This document shows positions 26,758-34,805 of a DNA stretch of 64,000 nt, piece by piece. This DNA comes from Alteripontixanthobacter maritimus (GTDB lineage: Bacteria; Pseudomonadota; Alphaproteobacteria; Sphingomonadales; Sphingomonadaceae). Position 1 is the stretch's first letter. The number at the start of each line of letters is the position of its first letter. The stretch covers positions 1,683,501-1,747,500 of the forward strand of contig NZ_QBKA01000002.1 of NCBI RefSeq assembly GCF_003340475.1, written 5' to 3'. Made by a program: the position numbers and the translations under genes. Under the pieces are notes generated by a model that saw only the letters and a list, made by a program, of their open reading frames with translations, had not been told where the DNA came from and did no database searches.

Positions 26758-26803
26758 GGACCGACGCGCTCTGCCCGCGGTGACACTCAGTTCATCGCGT
26801 TTA

Positions 26804-26866
26804 TTGTGCAGTGCACAAAAATCTCCTTGTGTTCGCACTTGCAATGCTTATTGTGCAGTGCAGCAA
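26804..26866 (+). promoter_or_regulatory. Paired palindromic operator upstream of the phasin gene (candidate PhaR site)
   Basis: TTGTGCAGTGCACAA at 26804-26818 is a perfect 7-bp inverted repeat about a central G. A near copy, TTGTGCAGTGCAGCAA, lies at 26851-26866; centres are about 47 bp apart. Both are just upstream of the phasin start. In PHA-forming proteobacteria the repressor PhaR binds TGC-rich palindromes at phasin promoters and leaves when polymer is present. The assignment to PhaR is inferred; the palindromes are seen directly. Confidence 0.6.
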
Positions 26867-26885
26867 AGACCGCAAGGAAATGACA

Positions 26886-27593
26886 ATGGCTGATACCGCC
26901 GCAATGAACAGCGACACTACGAAAACCGCAGCACCTGTTGCGGACGTGCCTAGCAAGGCGTCCGGTACGGTTGCCCCGGCAGCAAAGGTTGAAGCGAAAG
27001 CCGCGCCTGAGAAGGCAGCGGCGAAGAAGCCTGTTAAAAAGACTGCCGCTAAGAAAGCTGCGCGGAAGGCATCCACCTCCAAGACTGCCAAGCGCAAGCC
27101 CGTGACCAAGAAATTGGGCGAGCAGCTGAACAAACCCCTCAAGATTAAGATCAAGGACAAGAAAATGGCTACCAAGACCGCTAACAAGACCAACGAAATG
27201 ACCGCCGACCTGCAGGGCCGCGCTCGCGCTGCCTATGACAAGGGTACCGAAGTCGCTTCCGAAATGGGCACTATCACCAAGGGTAATGTCGAAGCCGTCG
27301 TCGAAGCAGGCAAGATCCTCGCTTCCGGCGTGCAGGACATGACCCGCACCAACTTCGCTGCCGCCAAGGATGCCTCCAAGGTCGTGGTCGAAGACATGAA
27401 GAAGGTCGCCGCCGTTAAATCGCCAACCGAACTGATGCAGCTGCAGAGCGAAATCCTGCGCCGTAACTTCGACGCGATGGTCGCCTTCGGTTCGAAGAAC
27501 ACCGAAACCGTTACCAAGGTTACCAACGAAGCCTTCGCACCGATCAGCAGCCGCTACAGCGAACTGAGCGAGCGTTTCTCGAAGGCTGCCTAA
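26886..27593 (+). CDS. Phasin with histone-H1-like N-terminal extension
   Basis: From ATG 26886 (AAGGA upstream) the protein has 235 residues. Residues 1-93 are Ala/Lys/Pro-rich with H1-like motifs ([18 protein letters not shown], then [11 protein letters not shown]). Residues 94-235 are a phasin_2 domain of amphipathic helices ([53 protein letters not shown]). Phasins coat PHA granules; basic PAKKA-like tails in Ralstonia PhaM attach granules to the nucleoid, suggesting a similar bridge here. An in-frame ATG at 27165 with AAGGA seven bases upstream would give a normal 142-residue phasin. Downstream of phaC with its own operator-like region. Confidence 0.88.
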   Translation: MADTAAMNSDTTKTAAPVADVPSKASGTVAPAAKVEAKAAPEKAAAKKPVKKTAAKKAARKASTSKTAKRKPVTKKLGEQLNKPLKIKIKDKKMATKTANKTNEMTADLQGRARAAYDKGTEVASEMGTITKGNVEAVVEAGKILASGVQDMTRTNFAAAKDASKVVVEDMKKVAAVKSPTELMQLQSEILRRNFDAMVAFGSKNTETVTKVTNEAFAPISSRYSELSERFSKAA

Positions 27594-27660
27594 TCTTTAT
27601 TGGAAAACGATTGTCCGGTTGCCCTTCCATCGCAGAAGGATGGCGGCCAGGAAACACAGC

Positions 27661-27700
27661 GGGCCGGATGGTATTGAGCCATCCGGGCCGTTTGTGTTTT
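27661..27700 (+). terminator. Rho-independent terminator after the phasin gene
   Basis: GGATGG and CCATCC flanked by GGCC/GGCC form a hairpin (27661-27689) followed by a T-rich run GTTTGTGTTTT. It lies 68 bp after the phasin stop and separates it from clpS. Confidence 0.75.
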
Positions 27701-27852
27701 GGGGCCCAGCTTTCACGACCTCTGATTCGGGATATGGCAACATCGGAAACACCAGCGCCTGGCGGCGATCTGCCGCTCCGCAAAGCTCGCATTGTCGCAC
27801 ACGCTCGCTGCGACCTTGCGCTTCGCCACCGCGTCACGATATTGCCACGGTA

Positions 27853-28260
27853 ATGAGCATGATTCCAACAACACCTCGACGGCCCAACCACGATCAGAGC
27901 CGCCCACCCGCAACGCCCCCCGCTCGCGCTGCGGGGAAGGACGATGTGGATGATGCCGATGGCGATAGCGAGATAGGTGTTGCCACCAAAACCAAAGCGC
28001 GGCCAAAAAAACCGAGCATGTACAAGGTGCTGCTGCTGAACGACGATTACACGCCGATGGAATTCGTCGTGATGGTGCTGAAACGCTATTTCAAAATGGA
28101 TCTGGAACAGGCCACCCGCGTCATGTTGCATGTCCATCAACGCGGCGTCGGGGTGTGCGGCGTATTTCCCTATGAAGTGGCTGAGACCAAGGTTTCCGAA
28201 GTGGTAAACTTCGCACGCGAGAACGAGCATCCGCTGCAATGCACGCTTGAAAAGGCCTGA
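27853..28260 (+). CDS. clpS: ATP-dependent Clp protease adaptor ClpS
   Basis: A 135-residue N-degron adaptor that delivers proteins with bulky N-terminal residues to ClpAP. A disordered, Pro/Arg-rich N-terminus of about 50 residues precedes the fold: [20 protein letters not shown] (the NDDYT substrate pocket), [24 protein letters not shown] and ECTL-like end QCTLEKA. ATG 27853 chosen (ATG 27859 also possible); the frame is open upstream to 27619, but the phasin terminator lies there. No clpA gene follows in this window, unlike the common clpS-clpA arrangement. Confidence 0.95.
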   Translation: MSMIPTTPRRPNHDQSRPPATPPARAAGKDDVDDADGDSEIGVATKTKARPKKPSMYKVLLLNDDYTPMEFVVMVLKRYFKMDLEQATRVMLHVHQRGVGVCGVFPYEVAETKVSEVVNFARENEHPLQCTLEKA

Positions 28261-28386
28261 CGCCCTGTCACACTCTGCCGCTGGCTGGTCTGCGTCTGCC
28301 GCAATGCATCATGGGGCATGACCGCACGGCAATAAGCCGCTAGGGCTGCAGCAATCGCCCGTCCGGACAAAGCGCAGCACCCTTCC

Positions 28387-29715
28387 TTGGCCAAACTGTT
28401 CCCCGCCCTCGACCGTTATATCCTCCGGCTCGTCATCGTGCCGATGGTAAGCGTGTTCGCGATTGCGGCATCGCTGCTGCTGCTCGACAAGATGCTGCGC
28501 CTATTCGAATTCGTTTCCACCGAAGGCGGACCTGTGGGTGTCGTGTTCAAGATGCTCGCGGCGCTGATCCCCGAATATACCAGCCTCGCAATCCCGCTCG
28601 GCCTGTTGCTCGGCATCCTGCTGGCCTTCCGCAAGCTGGCGACATCCAGCGAGCTGGACGTGATGCGCGGCGTCGGTCTGAGTTACGGCCGCCTGTTGCG
28701 CGTACCGTACATGCTCACGGCCGTATTGCTGGCGGTAAACGTCGCTCTGGTGTTCTATGTCCAGCCCGTAAGCCGTTATTATTACGAACAATTGCAGTAT
28801 GAATTACGGTCGGGCGCTCTGGGCGCAAGCATCAAGGTAGGCGAGTTTACCACGCTGGCCGACCGCATGGCTCTCCGCATCGAAGAAAGCGAAAATGACG
28901 GGCGCACGTTAAAGGGTATCTTCGCGCGCGTTTCCAACACCAAGGGCGACGTACTTAGCATTTCCGCACGCGAGGGGTCTTTCCTTGCCACGACCGACAG
29001 CCCCGATACCATCATCCTGCGCCTGACGGACGGTGCGATCGTGCAGGACATGGGCGGCGGCGATCCCGATACGAACAAGACCCCGCGGGTACTGAGTTTT
29101 TCCCGCCACGATTTGCCGATCGACCTGCCACGGATCGAACAGTTCCGCGCACGCGGCGATGCGGAGCGGGAGTATATCCTGCCCGAATTGCTGCGCATCG
29201 GGTGGAGCGAGGATGCCACCGGGCTGGAGCGCGATGCCAGCCAGGCCAGTTTCAACTTCCGCATGGTGGAAGTGGTCATGATGCTGCTGATGCCGCTGCT
29301 GGCGCTGGCACTGGCGATCCCGCCCAAACGATCGAGCAGCGCGCTGGGCGTGTTCGTGTCCATCGTGATGGTGGTCGCCTACCACAAGGTGAACCAGTAC
29401 GGTGAGGATGTCGCCTCGCTTGGCCGGGTGGACCCGATCCTGGCGCTATGGGGGCCGTTCGTGGTCTTCGCTGCCATCATCGGGTGGATGTACTGGCAGG
29501 TCGCCCATGTCCCCGGCGGCCAGGCTATCGGGGGCCTCGAATCCGCCTTTGCCAAGATCATGCGCGGGATACGCAAACTGTTCAAATGGCGCAGCCGCGA
29601 TATTGCACCGCTGCACGACGACAGCATCGATGCTGTCGCGACCGATGTGGACGGCAATCCATTGGCCGTCGACCCACACGAGCCACCACCATTGCATCCG
29701 GACGGGAAAGACTAG
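28387..29715 (+). CDS. lptF: LPS export permease LptF (YjgP/YjgQ family)
   Basis: A 442-residue inner-membrane subunit of the LptB2FG ABC exporter that extracts lipopolysaccharide. N-terminal LDRYILRLVIVPMVSVFAIAASLLLLDKMLRLF matches LptF; a periplasmic beta-jellyroll region (about residues 130-270) and three C-terminal helices follow. Start is a TTG at 28387 because the conserved LDRYILRL segment lies before the first ATG (28444). A cytoplasmic charged tail of about 50 residues is longer than in E. coli. Followed 6 bp later by lptG. Confidence 0.92.
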   Translation: MAKLFPALDRYILRLVIVPMVSVFAIAASLLLLDKMLRLFEFVSTEGGPVGVVFKMLAALIPEYTSLAIPLGLLLGILLAFRKLATSSELDVMRGVGLSYGRLLRVPYMLTAVLLAVNVALVFYVQPVSRYYYEQLQYELRSGALGASIKVGEFTTLADRMALRIEESENDGRTLKGIFARVSNTKGDVLSISAREGSFLATTDSPDTIILRLTDGAIVQDMGGGDPDTNKTPRVLSFSRHDLPIDLPRIEQFRARGDAEREYILPELLRIGWSEDATGLERDASQASFNFRMVEVVMMLLMPLLALALAIPPKRSSSALGVFVSIVMVVAYHKVNQYGEDVASLGRVDPILALWGPFVVFAAIIGWMYWQVAHVPGGQAIGGLESAFAKIMRGIRKLFKWRSRDIAPLHDDSIDAVATDVDGNPLAVDPHEPPPLHPDGKD

Positions 29716-29721
29716 CCAGCC

Positions 29722-30819
29722 ATGCAGCTCGACTTCTTTCCTTCGCGCAGGCTGACCATCTATCTGGCCAAGCTGTTCGTTGTGCGCATCTTCGCCGTGC
29801 TGGTCATGCTGGTGCTGGTGCTGATGGCGCTCGATCTGCTCAGCACCAGCGGCACCATCCTCGCCACGCCGGGCAACGGTCAGGGCGAATTGCTGACCTA
29901 TGCCGGCCTGCGTGTGCCGCAGCTTGTCGCCCGGTTTCTGCCCTATTCAGTGCTGCTCGCGACACTGATTACGCTAGTGACGCTTAACCAGAACAGCGAG
30001 GTTATCGCGATGAAGGCCGCTGGGCTTTCGGCGCACCAGGTCCTCGCGCCGCTATTGCTGACCGCGCTCGTAACTAGCGGATTGAGCTTTGCATTCAACG
30101 AGGTCGTAGTGACACGCTCTACCGCAACGCTGAAAGCTTGGGAGGCGAACGAATACGGCGCCATCCCTACCGATTCCGGCGTGCGAGCGAATGCCTACTT
30201 CACCGATGGTACAAATATTCTGTCGGCCGCGACCGTCAGCGGTCGGGGTGAAGCTATCTCGATGACCGGAGTCACCTGGTACGCCCGGGACAGTGCAGGC
30301 CGGATCGTGGACCAGCTGCGCGCGCCGAGCGCCACTTACGCGGGACCCGGTTGGCGGCTGCTCGACCCGGTGCGGTTCAATGTGGAAACGACAAAGGCCG
30401 ACCGGATGGACGAGATCGTGGTTGGCGATGCGCTGACGCTGGAGCAGGTAGAGCTCGGCCGGATCGATCCTGACACCCAATCCTTCTGGCAGTTGCGCGA
30501 CGATATCGACCGGTATGACCGCGTCGGGCGGCGCACTGCGGAACTGGAGGCCAAGTGGTGGCACAAGCTGTCCGGTCCCCTCGCCGCTTTCCTTATGCCG
30601 TTATTGGGTGCGATTGCCGCTTTCGGACTTGCCAGATCGGGTCAGTTGTTCGTGCGAGCGGTCATCGGCATGGCGCTTGGATTTGCCTATTTCGTAGTCG
30701 ACAACGCGGCTCTCGCTATGGGAAGTTTTGGCGGCTATCCGCCTTTTCTGGCCGCATGGGCACCCTTCTTCCTGTTCGCATTGATCGGTGAGACGGTGTT
30801 GATCCGCACCGAAGAATGA
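29722..30819 (+). CDS. lptG: LPS export permease LptG
   Basis: A 365-residue partner of LptF. Starts MQLDFFPSRRLTIYLAKLFVVRIFAVL, with the LptG-type first two helices, VTLNQNSEVIAMKAAGLSAHQVLAPLL (coupling region to the LptB ATPase) and a periplasmic jellyroll, then three terminal helices. Works in the inner membrane to pass LPS to the LptA bridge. Co-operonic with lptF (6-bp gap) and overlapping the next gene by ATGA. Confidence 0.93.
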   Translation: MQLDFFPSRRLTIYLAKLFVVRIFAVLVMLVLVLMALDLLSTSGTILATPGNGQGELLTYAGLRVPQLVARFLPYSVLLATLITLVTLNQNSEVIAMKAAGLSAHQVLAPLLLTALVTSGLSFAFNEVVVTRSTATLKAWEANEYGAIPTDSGVRANAYFTDGTNILSAATVSGRGEAISMTGVTWYARDSAGRIVDQLRAPSATYAGPGWRLLDPVRFNVETTKADRMDEIVVGDALTLEQVELGRIDPDTQSFWQLRDDIDRYDRVGRRTAELEAKWWHKLSGPLAAFLMPLLGAIAAFGLARSGQLFVRAVIGMALGFAYFVVDNAALAMGSFGGYPPFLAAWAPFFLFALIGETVLIRTEE

Positions 30820-31337
30820 GCGCGGACTGGCGTATCCGGCTCGCCCGGCCTGACGATGCGCAGGCGTTTCATGACGTAGAGGCGGATGCGGGCGGATTGC
30901 TGGAACAACACCCGTCATTGGCGCAGATTACTCTCCCCTCCCCGCGTTCCAGCCAGGAATACGCGGCCATGATCGACAAGGGGCACTCGCTGGCTGCCGT
31001 ATCGGAAGATGCCGTTATCGGCTTTGTAGCGACCCGGCCGTTTGGCCGCGAACTGCACATTCACGAACTGAGCGTGAGGCGCAGCTTCCAGCGGCGCGGC
31101 ATAGGCGCGACGCTGCTTGGCGCGCTTGCTATCGATGCCCATAATGCAGGCTTCGCTGCGCTCACCCTGAATACGTTCCGCGATATTCCATGGAACGCGC
31201 CGTTCTATGCACGACAAGGCTTCGAGATTATCGGTGACATCGAGGCACACCCCCGACTTGCACACGCGCTGGAAAAGGCAGTTGCCGCGAGATTACCACG
31301 CGAAAATCGCTGCGCGATGATCCGTTTCCTGGGATAG
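30816..31337 (+). CDS. GNAT family N-acetyltransferase
   Basis: A 173-residue single-domain GNAT protein. IRLARPDDAQAFHDVEADAGGLL is the N-terminal strand-helix; IHELSVRRSFQRRGIGATLLGALAIDAHNAGF carries the acetyl-CoA pyrophosphate loop (QRRGIG); LNTFRDIPWNAPFYARQGFEIIG is the terminal motif. Its ATG overlaps the lptG stop (ATGA), so it is coupled to lptFG. Acceptor unknown; position does not by itself prove a link to LPS. Confidence 0.9.
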   Translation: MSADWRIRLARPDDAQAFHDVEADAGGLLEQHPSLAQITLPSPRSSQEYAAMIDKGHSLAAVSEDAVIGFVATRPFGRELHIHELSVRRSFQRRGIGATLLGALAIDAHNAGFAALTLNTFRDIPWNAPFYARQGFEIIGDIEAHPRLAHALEKAVAARLPRENRCAMIRFLG

Positions 31338-31345
31338 AAGGAGGC

Positions 31346-32479
31346 TTAGCGCGCCCGCATTGTGCTGGCAGCAATACGCCGCAATAACGTCACCATGCCG
31401 GGGTGGTTCGAACCGGCATAGGTCGACATGTCACCGAATTCCGCCGCAAGTCGCCGATGCGCTTCGGGCAGCGCGTGATATGGCATGGAAGGCATCAGAT
31501 GATGCAGCGCATGATAGCGCAGCCCCACAGGCGCCCAGATCTCGGCAATCGGGCCCGGCGGCGGTACGTTTACGGAATCTAGGAACTGCGCAGTCACAGT
31601 CATCGCCTCGCCCTCATTCTCCCAAAGATGCGCCACCAGCGTGCGCAACTGATTAAGCACTGCCGTGACGGAGAACACCGCCAACGCCACCAGCAGCGGT
31701 CGCCAGCCGATTGCCAGCGGACTGAGAGCCAGCGCAATTGCCCAGAGCGAACCAAACGCTTCCTGCCAGATCACGCGCGTCTTGAGATCGGTGTCTGCCG
31801 GACGGCGCCGGAAATCCGGGTTGATCGACAGCGCCGAAAACCGGGTCCAGACCAGATTGCGGACGGCAGGGATCAGTGCGCCGAGCGGTACCAGCACTGC
31901 AAACCGGATTATCAAAGCGACCGGGGCAAGCAACGCGATGCCAACAAACAGCGGCAGGCTCCACCACTTCATCAAGGCTAACGGCAGATATTCGGGATCT
32001 TCCGGAGTTCCATAGCGCGTGCGCTGATGGTGCAACGTGTGCACGCCTTCGTACATGAAGGACGGCGTCAGCATCGGTATGCCGACCAGCAGGTTCCAGC
32101 CAAACCGGAAGCCAGGCAGCGCATCGCGGTGGATATGCGACAATTCGTGAATGAACAGCAGCGCACGATAGAGCGACAGGCTCGCCACGACACCAAAGCC
32201 CAACGCTGCCCAGATATTGGACGAGAGGATCGCGCCGGCAAGAGCGGCATAGCCCAATAGCGCCGATATCAGCATATCACCCCAGAACACTGCCGGGCGG
32301 GCTGTCCCCAGATCTTTGGTAAGGTCGCGAGCGGCGCGCAACATCGCCTTGTCGTCTGCGATACGGCCCTTGCTATCTAGCGCGGGCGAAAAAGCACTGG
32401 GACCGGTGTCTTGTGGTTCTGTATGACCGAGGTCGGGCCCGTCACTGTAAGGGGGCACAAAGGCGTCTTGATAGGTCAT
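31346..32479 (-). CDS. Membrane fatty acid desaturase family protein
   Basis: About 377 residues with the three histidine boxes of the di-iron membrane desaturases: HELSHIH, HTLHHQ, and HALHH near the C-terminus. Hydrophobic helices lie before and between them (LISALLGYAALAGAIL, LFVGIALLAPVALIIRFAVLVPLGAL). It would introduce a double bond or hydroxyl into a membrane lipid acyl chain using oxygen. ATG 32479 (MTYQDAF) is preferred to the longer frame. It is divergent from the putative acyltransferase gene at 32645. Substrate could be phospholipid, sphingolipid or carotenoid-like; sequence alone does not decide. Confidence 0.85.
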   Translation of the reverse strand: MTYQDAFVPPYSDGPDLGHTEPQDTGPSAFSPALDSKGRIADDKAMLRAARDLTKDLGTARPAVFWGDMLISALLGYAALAGAILSSNIWAALGFGVVASLSLYRALLFIHELSHIHRDALPGFRFGWNLLVGIPMLTPSFMYEGVHTLHHQRTRYGTPEDPEYLPLALMKWWSLPLFVGIALLAPVALIIRFAVLVPLGALIPAVRNLVWTRFSALSINPDFRRRPADTDLKTRVIWQEAFGSLWAIALALSPLAIGWRPLLVALAVFSVTAVLNQLRTLVAHLWENEGEAMTVTAQFLDSVNVPPPGPIAEIWAPVGLRYHALHHLMPSMPYHALPEAHRRLAAEFGDMSTYAGSNHPGMVTLLRRIAASTMRAR

Positions 32480-32644
32480 TCTCGGCTTCACTGTGCATTG
32501 CGGCATAGCGCATTAACATGGGCTGCAAAAGAGCGTGAACAAGCGCCAGCCCGGCGCGCTGCTTGACATGCGTGTCATGAAAGACACAGAGCGCTCCCCG
32601 TCCCCAGCAAGCAATTTTGCGCCCGACCGTCCCGGAGAACTTTA

Positions 32645-33826
32645 ATGGTTGGCCCCACCTCCCCGTCCAGCGAATCCATAACCATCGCCGCACTGGATGC
32701 AGCCGACAGGAAAGACCGTGCGCGCTTCGTCGATCTGGGCCGCCGGTTCGCCGCCACGATACCGAACTATGTACCCCAGTTGCGCGGCGAGCAGCTGGAA
32801 CTGCTGGACCCGTCGCGCAATCCGTTCTTCGCACATGCCCGCGTCCAGTTGTTTGTTGCTGTTTGCGAAGGACGCGATGTGGGCCGCATTACTGCGCATA
32901 TCGACGAGCTGGCCTTACAGGTGCCGCGCGAACAGGGCTTCGGACCGGGCACCGGCATGTTCGGCTATTTCGATGCTGAAACGCAGGATGTTGCAGACTT
33001 ACTGCTGGAAACTGCAGCCGACTGGCTGCGTGCGCAAGAGATGGAACGGATGCTCGGTCCGATCTCGCTTTCCATTTGGGAGGAACCGGGGTTGCTGGTC
33101 CAGGGACAGGAACATGCGCCAATGCTAATGATGGGTCACCATCCTGCCCATTATCGCGACTGGGTGGAGAAAGCCGGGCTCGTCAAAATCAAAAGCCTGC
33201 GCACGTATAATCTTAATATCACCAAACCTTGGGCACCGGTCGTGCAGCGGATCGTGAAGTCCGGCCATCGCAACGACCGCATCGTGATGCGGCGCGTATC
33301 GAAATCCGACTGGCCCAACGAAGTACGGATCGTGCTTAATATCCTCAACGATGCATGGTCGGGAAATTGGGGCTTCGTTCCGTTTACCGATGCCGAAATC
33401 GATTATGCGGCCAAGAAGATGAAACCGATCATCTTTTCCGAGCTCAACCGCATCGTCGAACTGGATGGGGAGCCCATCGCCTTCATGATGGTGCTGCCAG
33501 ATATCAACGACATGCTGGCCAAGATCGGCGGGCGGTTGTTTCCGTTCGGTTGGATACGGCTGCTGCGCTGGTTACGAAAACCGCGCGATTGCGGCGTTCG
33601 CGTGCCCCTCATGGGCGTGCTGCGCGAACATCATGCCTCGCGTCTCGCCAGCCAGGTTGCTTTCATGATGATCGACGATATTCGCACCAGCGCCGTGGAG
33701 GAGTTCGGCTCGACCCGCGGGGAAATCGGTTGGATTCTCGATGATAACAAGGGGATGATTGCGATCGCCGATATGTTGGAAACCAAGCTCAATCGCGATT
33801 ATTGGATTTTCGAAAAAGCCCTTTAG
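32645..33826 (+). CDS. Large GNAT-like acyltransferase family protein (YghO-like; candidate bacterial ceramide synthase)
   Basis: A 393-residue soluble protein with no signal peptide. Segments LLDPSRNPFFAHARVQLFVA, GRDVGRITAHID, GMFGYFDAETQDVADLLLETAADWLR, MLGPISLSIWEEPGLLVQG and PAHYRDWVEKAGLVKIKSL resemble the YghO-like family related to GNAT N-acyltransferases; WILDDNKGMIAIADML ends the protein. From memory, bacterial ceramide synthase (bCerS) of Caulobacter is a GNAT-type N-acyltransferase; sphingomonads make sphingolipids, so this is a candidate, not a demonstrated orthologue. ATG 32645 follows GGAG. No serine palmitoyltransferase is present in this window. Confidence 0.6.
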   Translation: MVGPTSPSSESITIAALDAADRKDRARFVDLGRRFAATIPNYVPQLRGEQLELLDPSRNPFFAHARVQLFVAVCEGRDVGRITAHIDELALQVPREQGFGPGTGMFGYFDAETQDVADLLLETAADWLRAQEMERMLGPISLSIWEEPGLLVQGQEHAPMLMMGHHPAHYRDWVEKAGLVKIKSLRTYNLNITKPWAPVVQRIVKSGHRNDRIVMRRVSKSDWPNEVRIVLNILNDAWSGNWGFVPFTDAEIDYAAKKMKPIIFSELNRIVELDGEPIAFMMVLPDINDMLAKIGGRLFPFGWIRLLRWLRKPRDCGVRVPLMGVLREHHASRLASQVAFMMIDDIRTSAVEEFGSTRGEIGWILDDNKGMIAIADMLETKLNRDYWIFEKAL

Positions 33827-34012
33827 CACCAGCGCCGCAACATTGTTGCGCTGGTGCAACGGCTGCGCAAATTCCGTTTTACGTGAGGCTGGCGCGGGAA
33901 CAATATGAAGCGCTGCCACGTAATCGCTACAGCGCAACCTTCCTGGTTGGCGCCTCACGGATGTTCATCGATGTCGAGCCGATCTGCCGAAACGCAAACC
34001 AGTGCCCTATCG

Positions 34013-34405
34013 ATGAAATGTGTCGTTGTGGTTGAGGATGACGCCATTCTGGCAATGTCGCTGGAACAGGCACTGACAGATGCCGGAGTCGAGCAAGTGA
34101 TCGTCAGCAGCACGACCGACGATGCGATCAAGGTACTGCGCTCCCATAGACCCGAAGCCTTAGTACTGGATGTCCATCTTGCGGACCGCGATGATGGCTG
34201 GGCCATTGCCGAGCTGGTGCAGAACCTGGGACCGCGTCGTCCTCGTGTGGTATTCTCTACCGGCGCACCCGATGATATACCGCCCGACATCGCCGAACTG
34301 GGACCAGTGCTGACCAAACCCTACGATTCGGCGGATCTGATCGAAGCGCTCTCGCAGCCTGCAAAGAAGGGCCTGCTTGCGCGGCTCAAGGGACGCCTGC
34401 GTTAA
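34013..34405 (+). CDS. Single-domain response regulator (CheY-like)
   Basis: A 130-residue receiver domain: acidic pocket VVEDDAILAM, phosphoacceptor Asp in LVLDVHLADRD, switch VVFSTGAPDDIP and the invariant Lys in LTKPY. A short basic tail (KKGLLARLKGRLR) follows and there is no output domain. The TGAPDD stretch recalls the FAT GUY receivers (such as SdrG) that feed the sphingomonad general stress response, and phyR is 400 bp downstream. Start uncertain: ATG 34013, or ATG 33971 adding 14 residues; neither has a strong Shine-Dalgarno. A weak GGAAC-N17-CGTA match lies at 33897-33922. Confidence 0.8.
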   Translation: MKCVVVVEDDAILAMSLEQALTDAGVEQVIVSSTTDDAIKVLRSHRPEALVLDVHLADRDDGWAIAELVQNLGPRRPRVVFSTGAPDDIPPDIAELGPVLTKPYDSADLIEALSQPAKKGLLARLKGRLR

Positions 34406-34751
34406 CACCTCAGCCAGCGGCTCATCTCATGCCAAACCAGTTATGCATTTTGGTAAAACGTTGCACAGTTGACAAAACCACCAACGAAGAAGGGCCTCCG
34501 CACTAGCTGTGTGCGAAGGCCCTTCGGGATCGTGTCACTGCCGCTTGGACGGGAGGGGGGGTCTCGGCGGTGACAATAGGATAATGCACGGCTGAAAAAG
34601 CGGTTCCGGTTCGACACGAAAAAAGTTTAAGGCGTCATCCGATCGAACGATTGCCACACCGGTGGACCGCTGCAATCCGCCAATTCGGACCTTGGAAAAG
34701 GTTGCTTCGAACTTGCTGGTTTCCGTCGCAAGCAAACTAGGCCATATCATA
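34406..34751. other. Intergenic region with a 15-bp-stem hairpin, upstream of phyR
   Basis: No coding frame is credible here. At 34488-34525 GAAGGGCCTCCGCAC and GTGCGAAGGCCCTTC pair (one mismatch) around a short loop; no T-run follows on the plus strand, so it is either a poor terminator for the response regulator gene or an RNA element. A G-run (GGGAGGGGGGG) sits at about 34551-34561. The rest is featureless. Confidence 0.55.
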
Positions 34752-34776
34752 GGAACAAACCTGTTCGGCGGACGTT
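34752..34776 (+). promoter_or_regulatory. Sigma-EcfG promoter of phyR
   Basis: GGAAC (34752-34756), 16-bp spacer, CGTT (34773-34776) matches the alphaproteobacterial general-stress sigma factor consensus. The phyR ATG is 30 bp further on, after a GGGAAGGGA ribosome binding site. It implies positive autoregulation of the stress pathway. Confidence 0.82.
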
Positions 34777-34805
34777 TTTTGCGCGCACCTCAGGGAAGGG
34801 AATAT

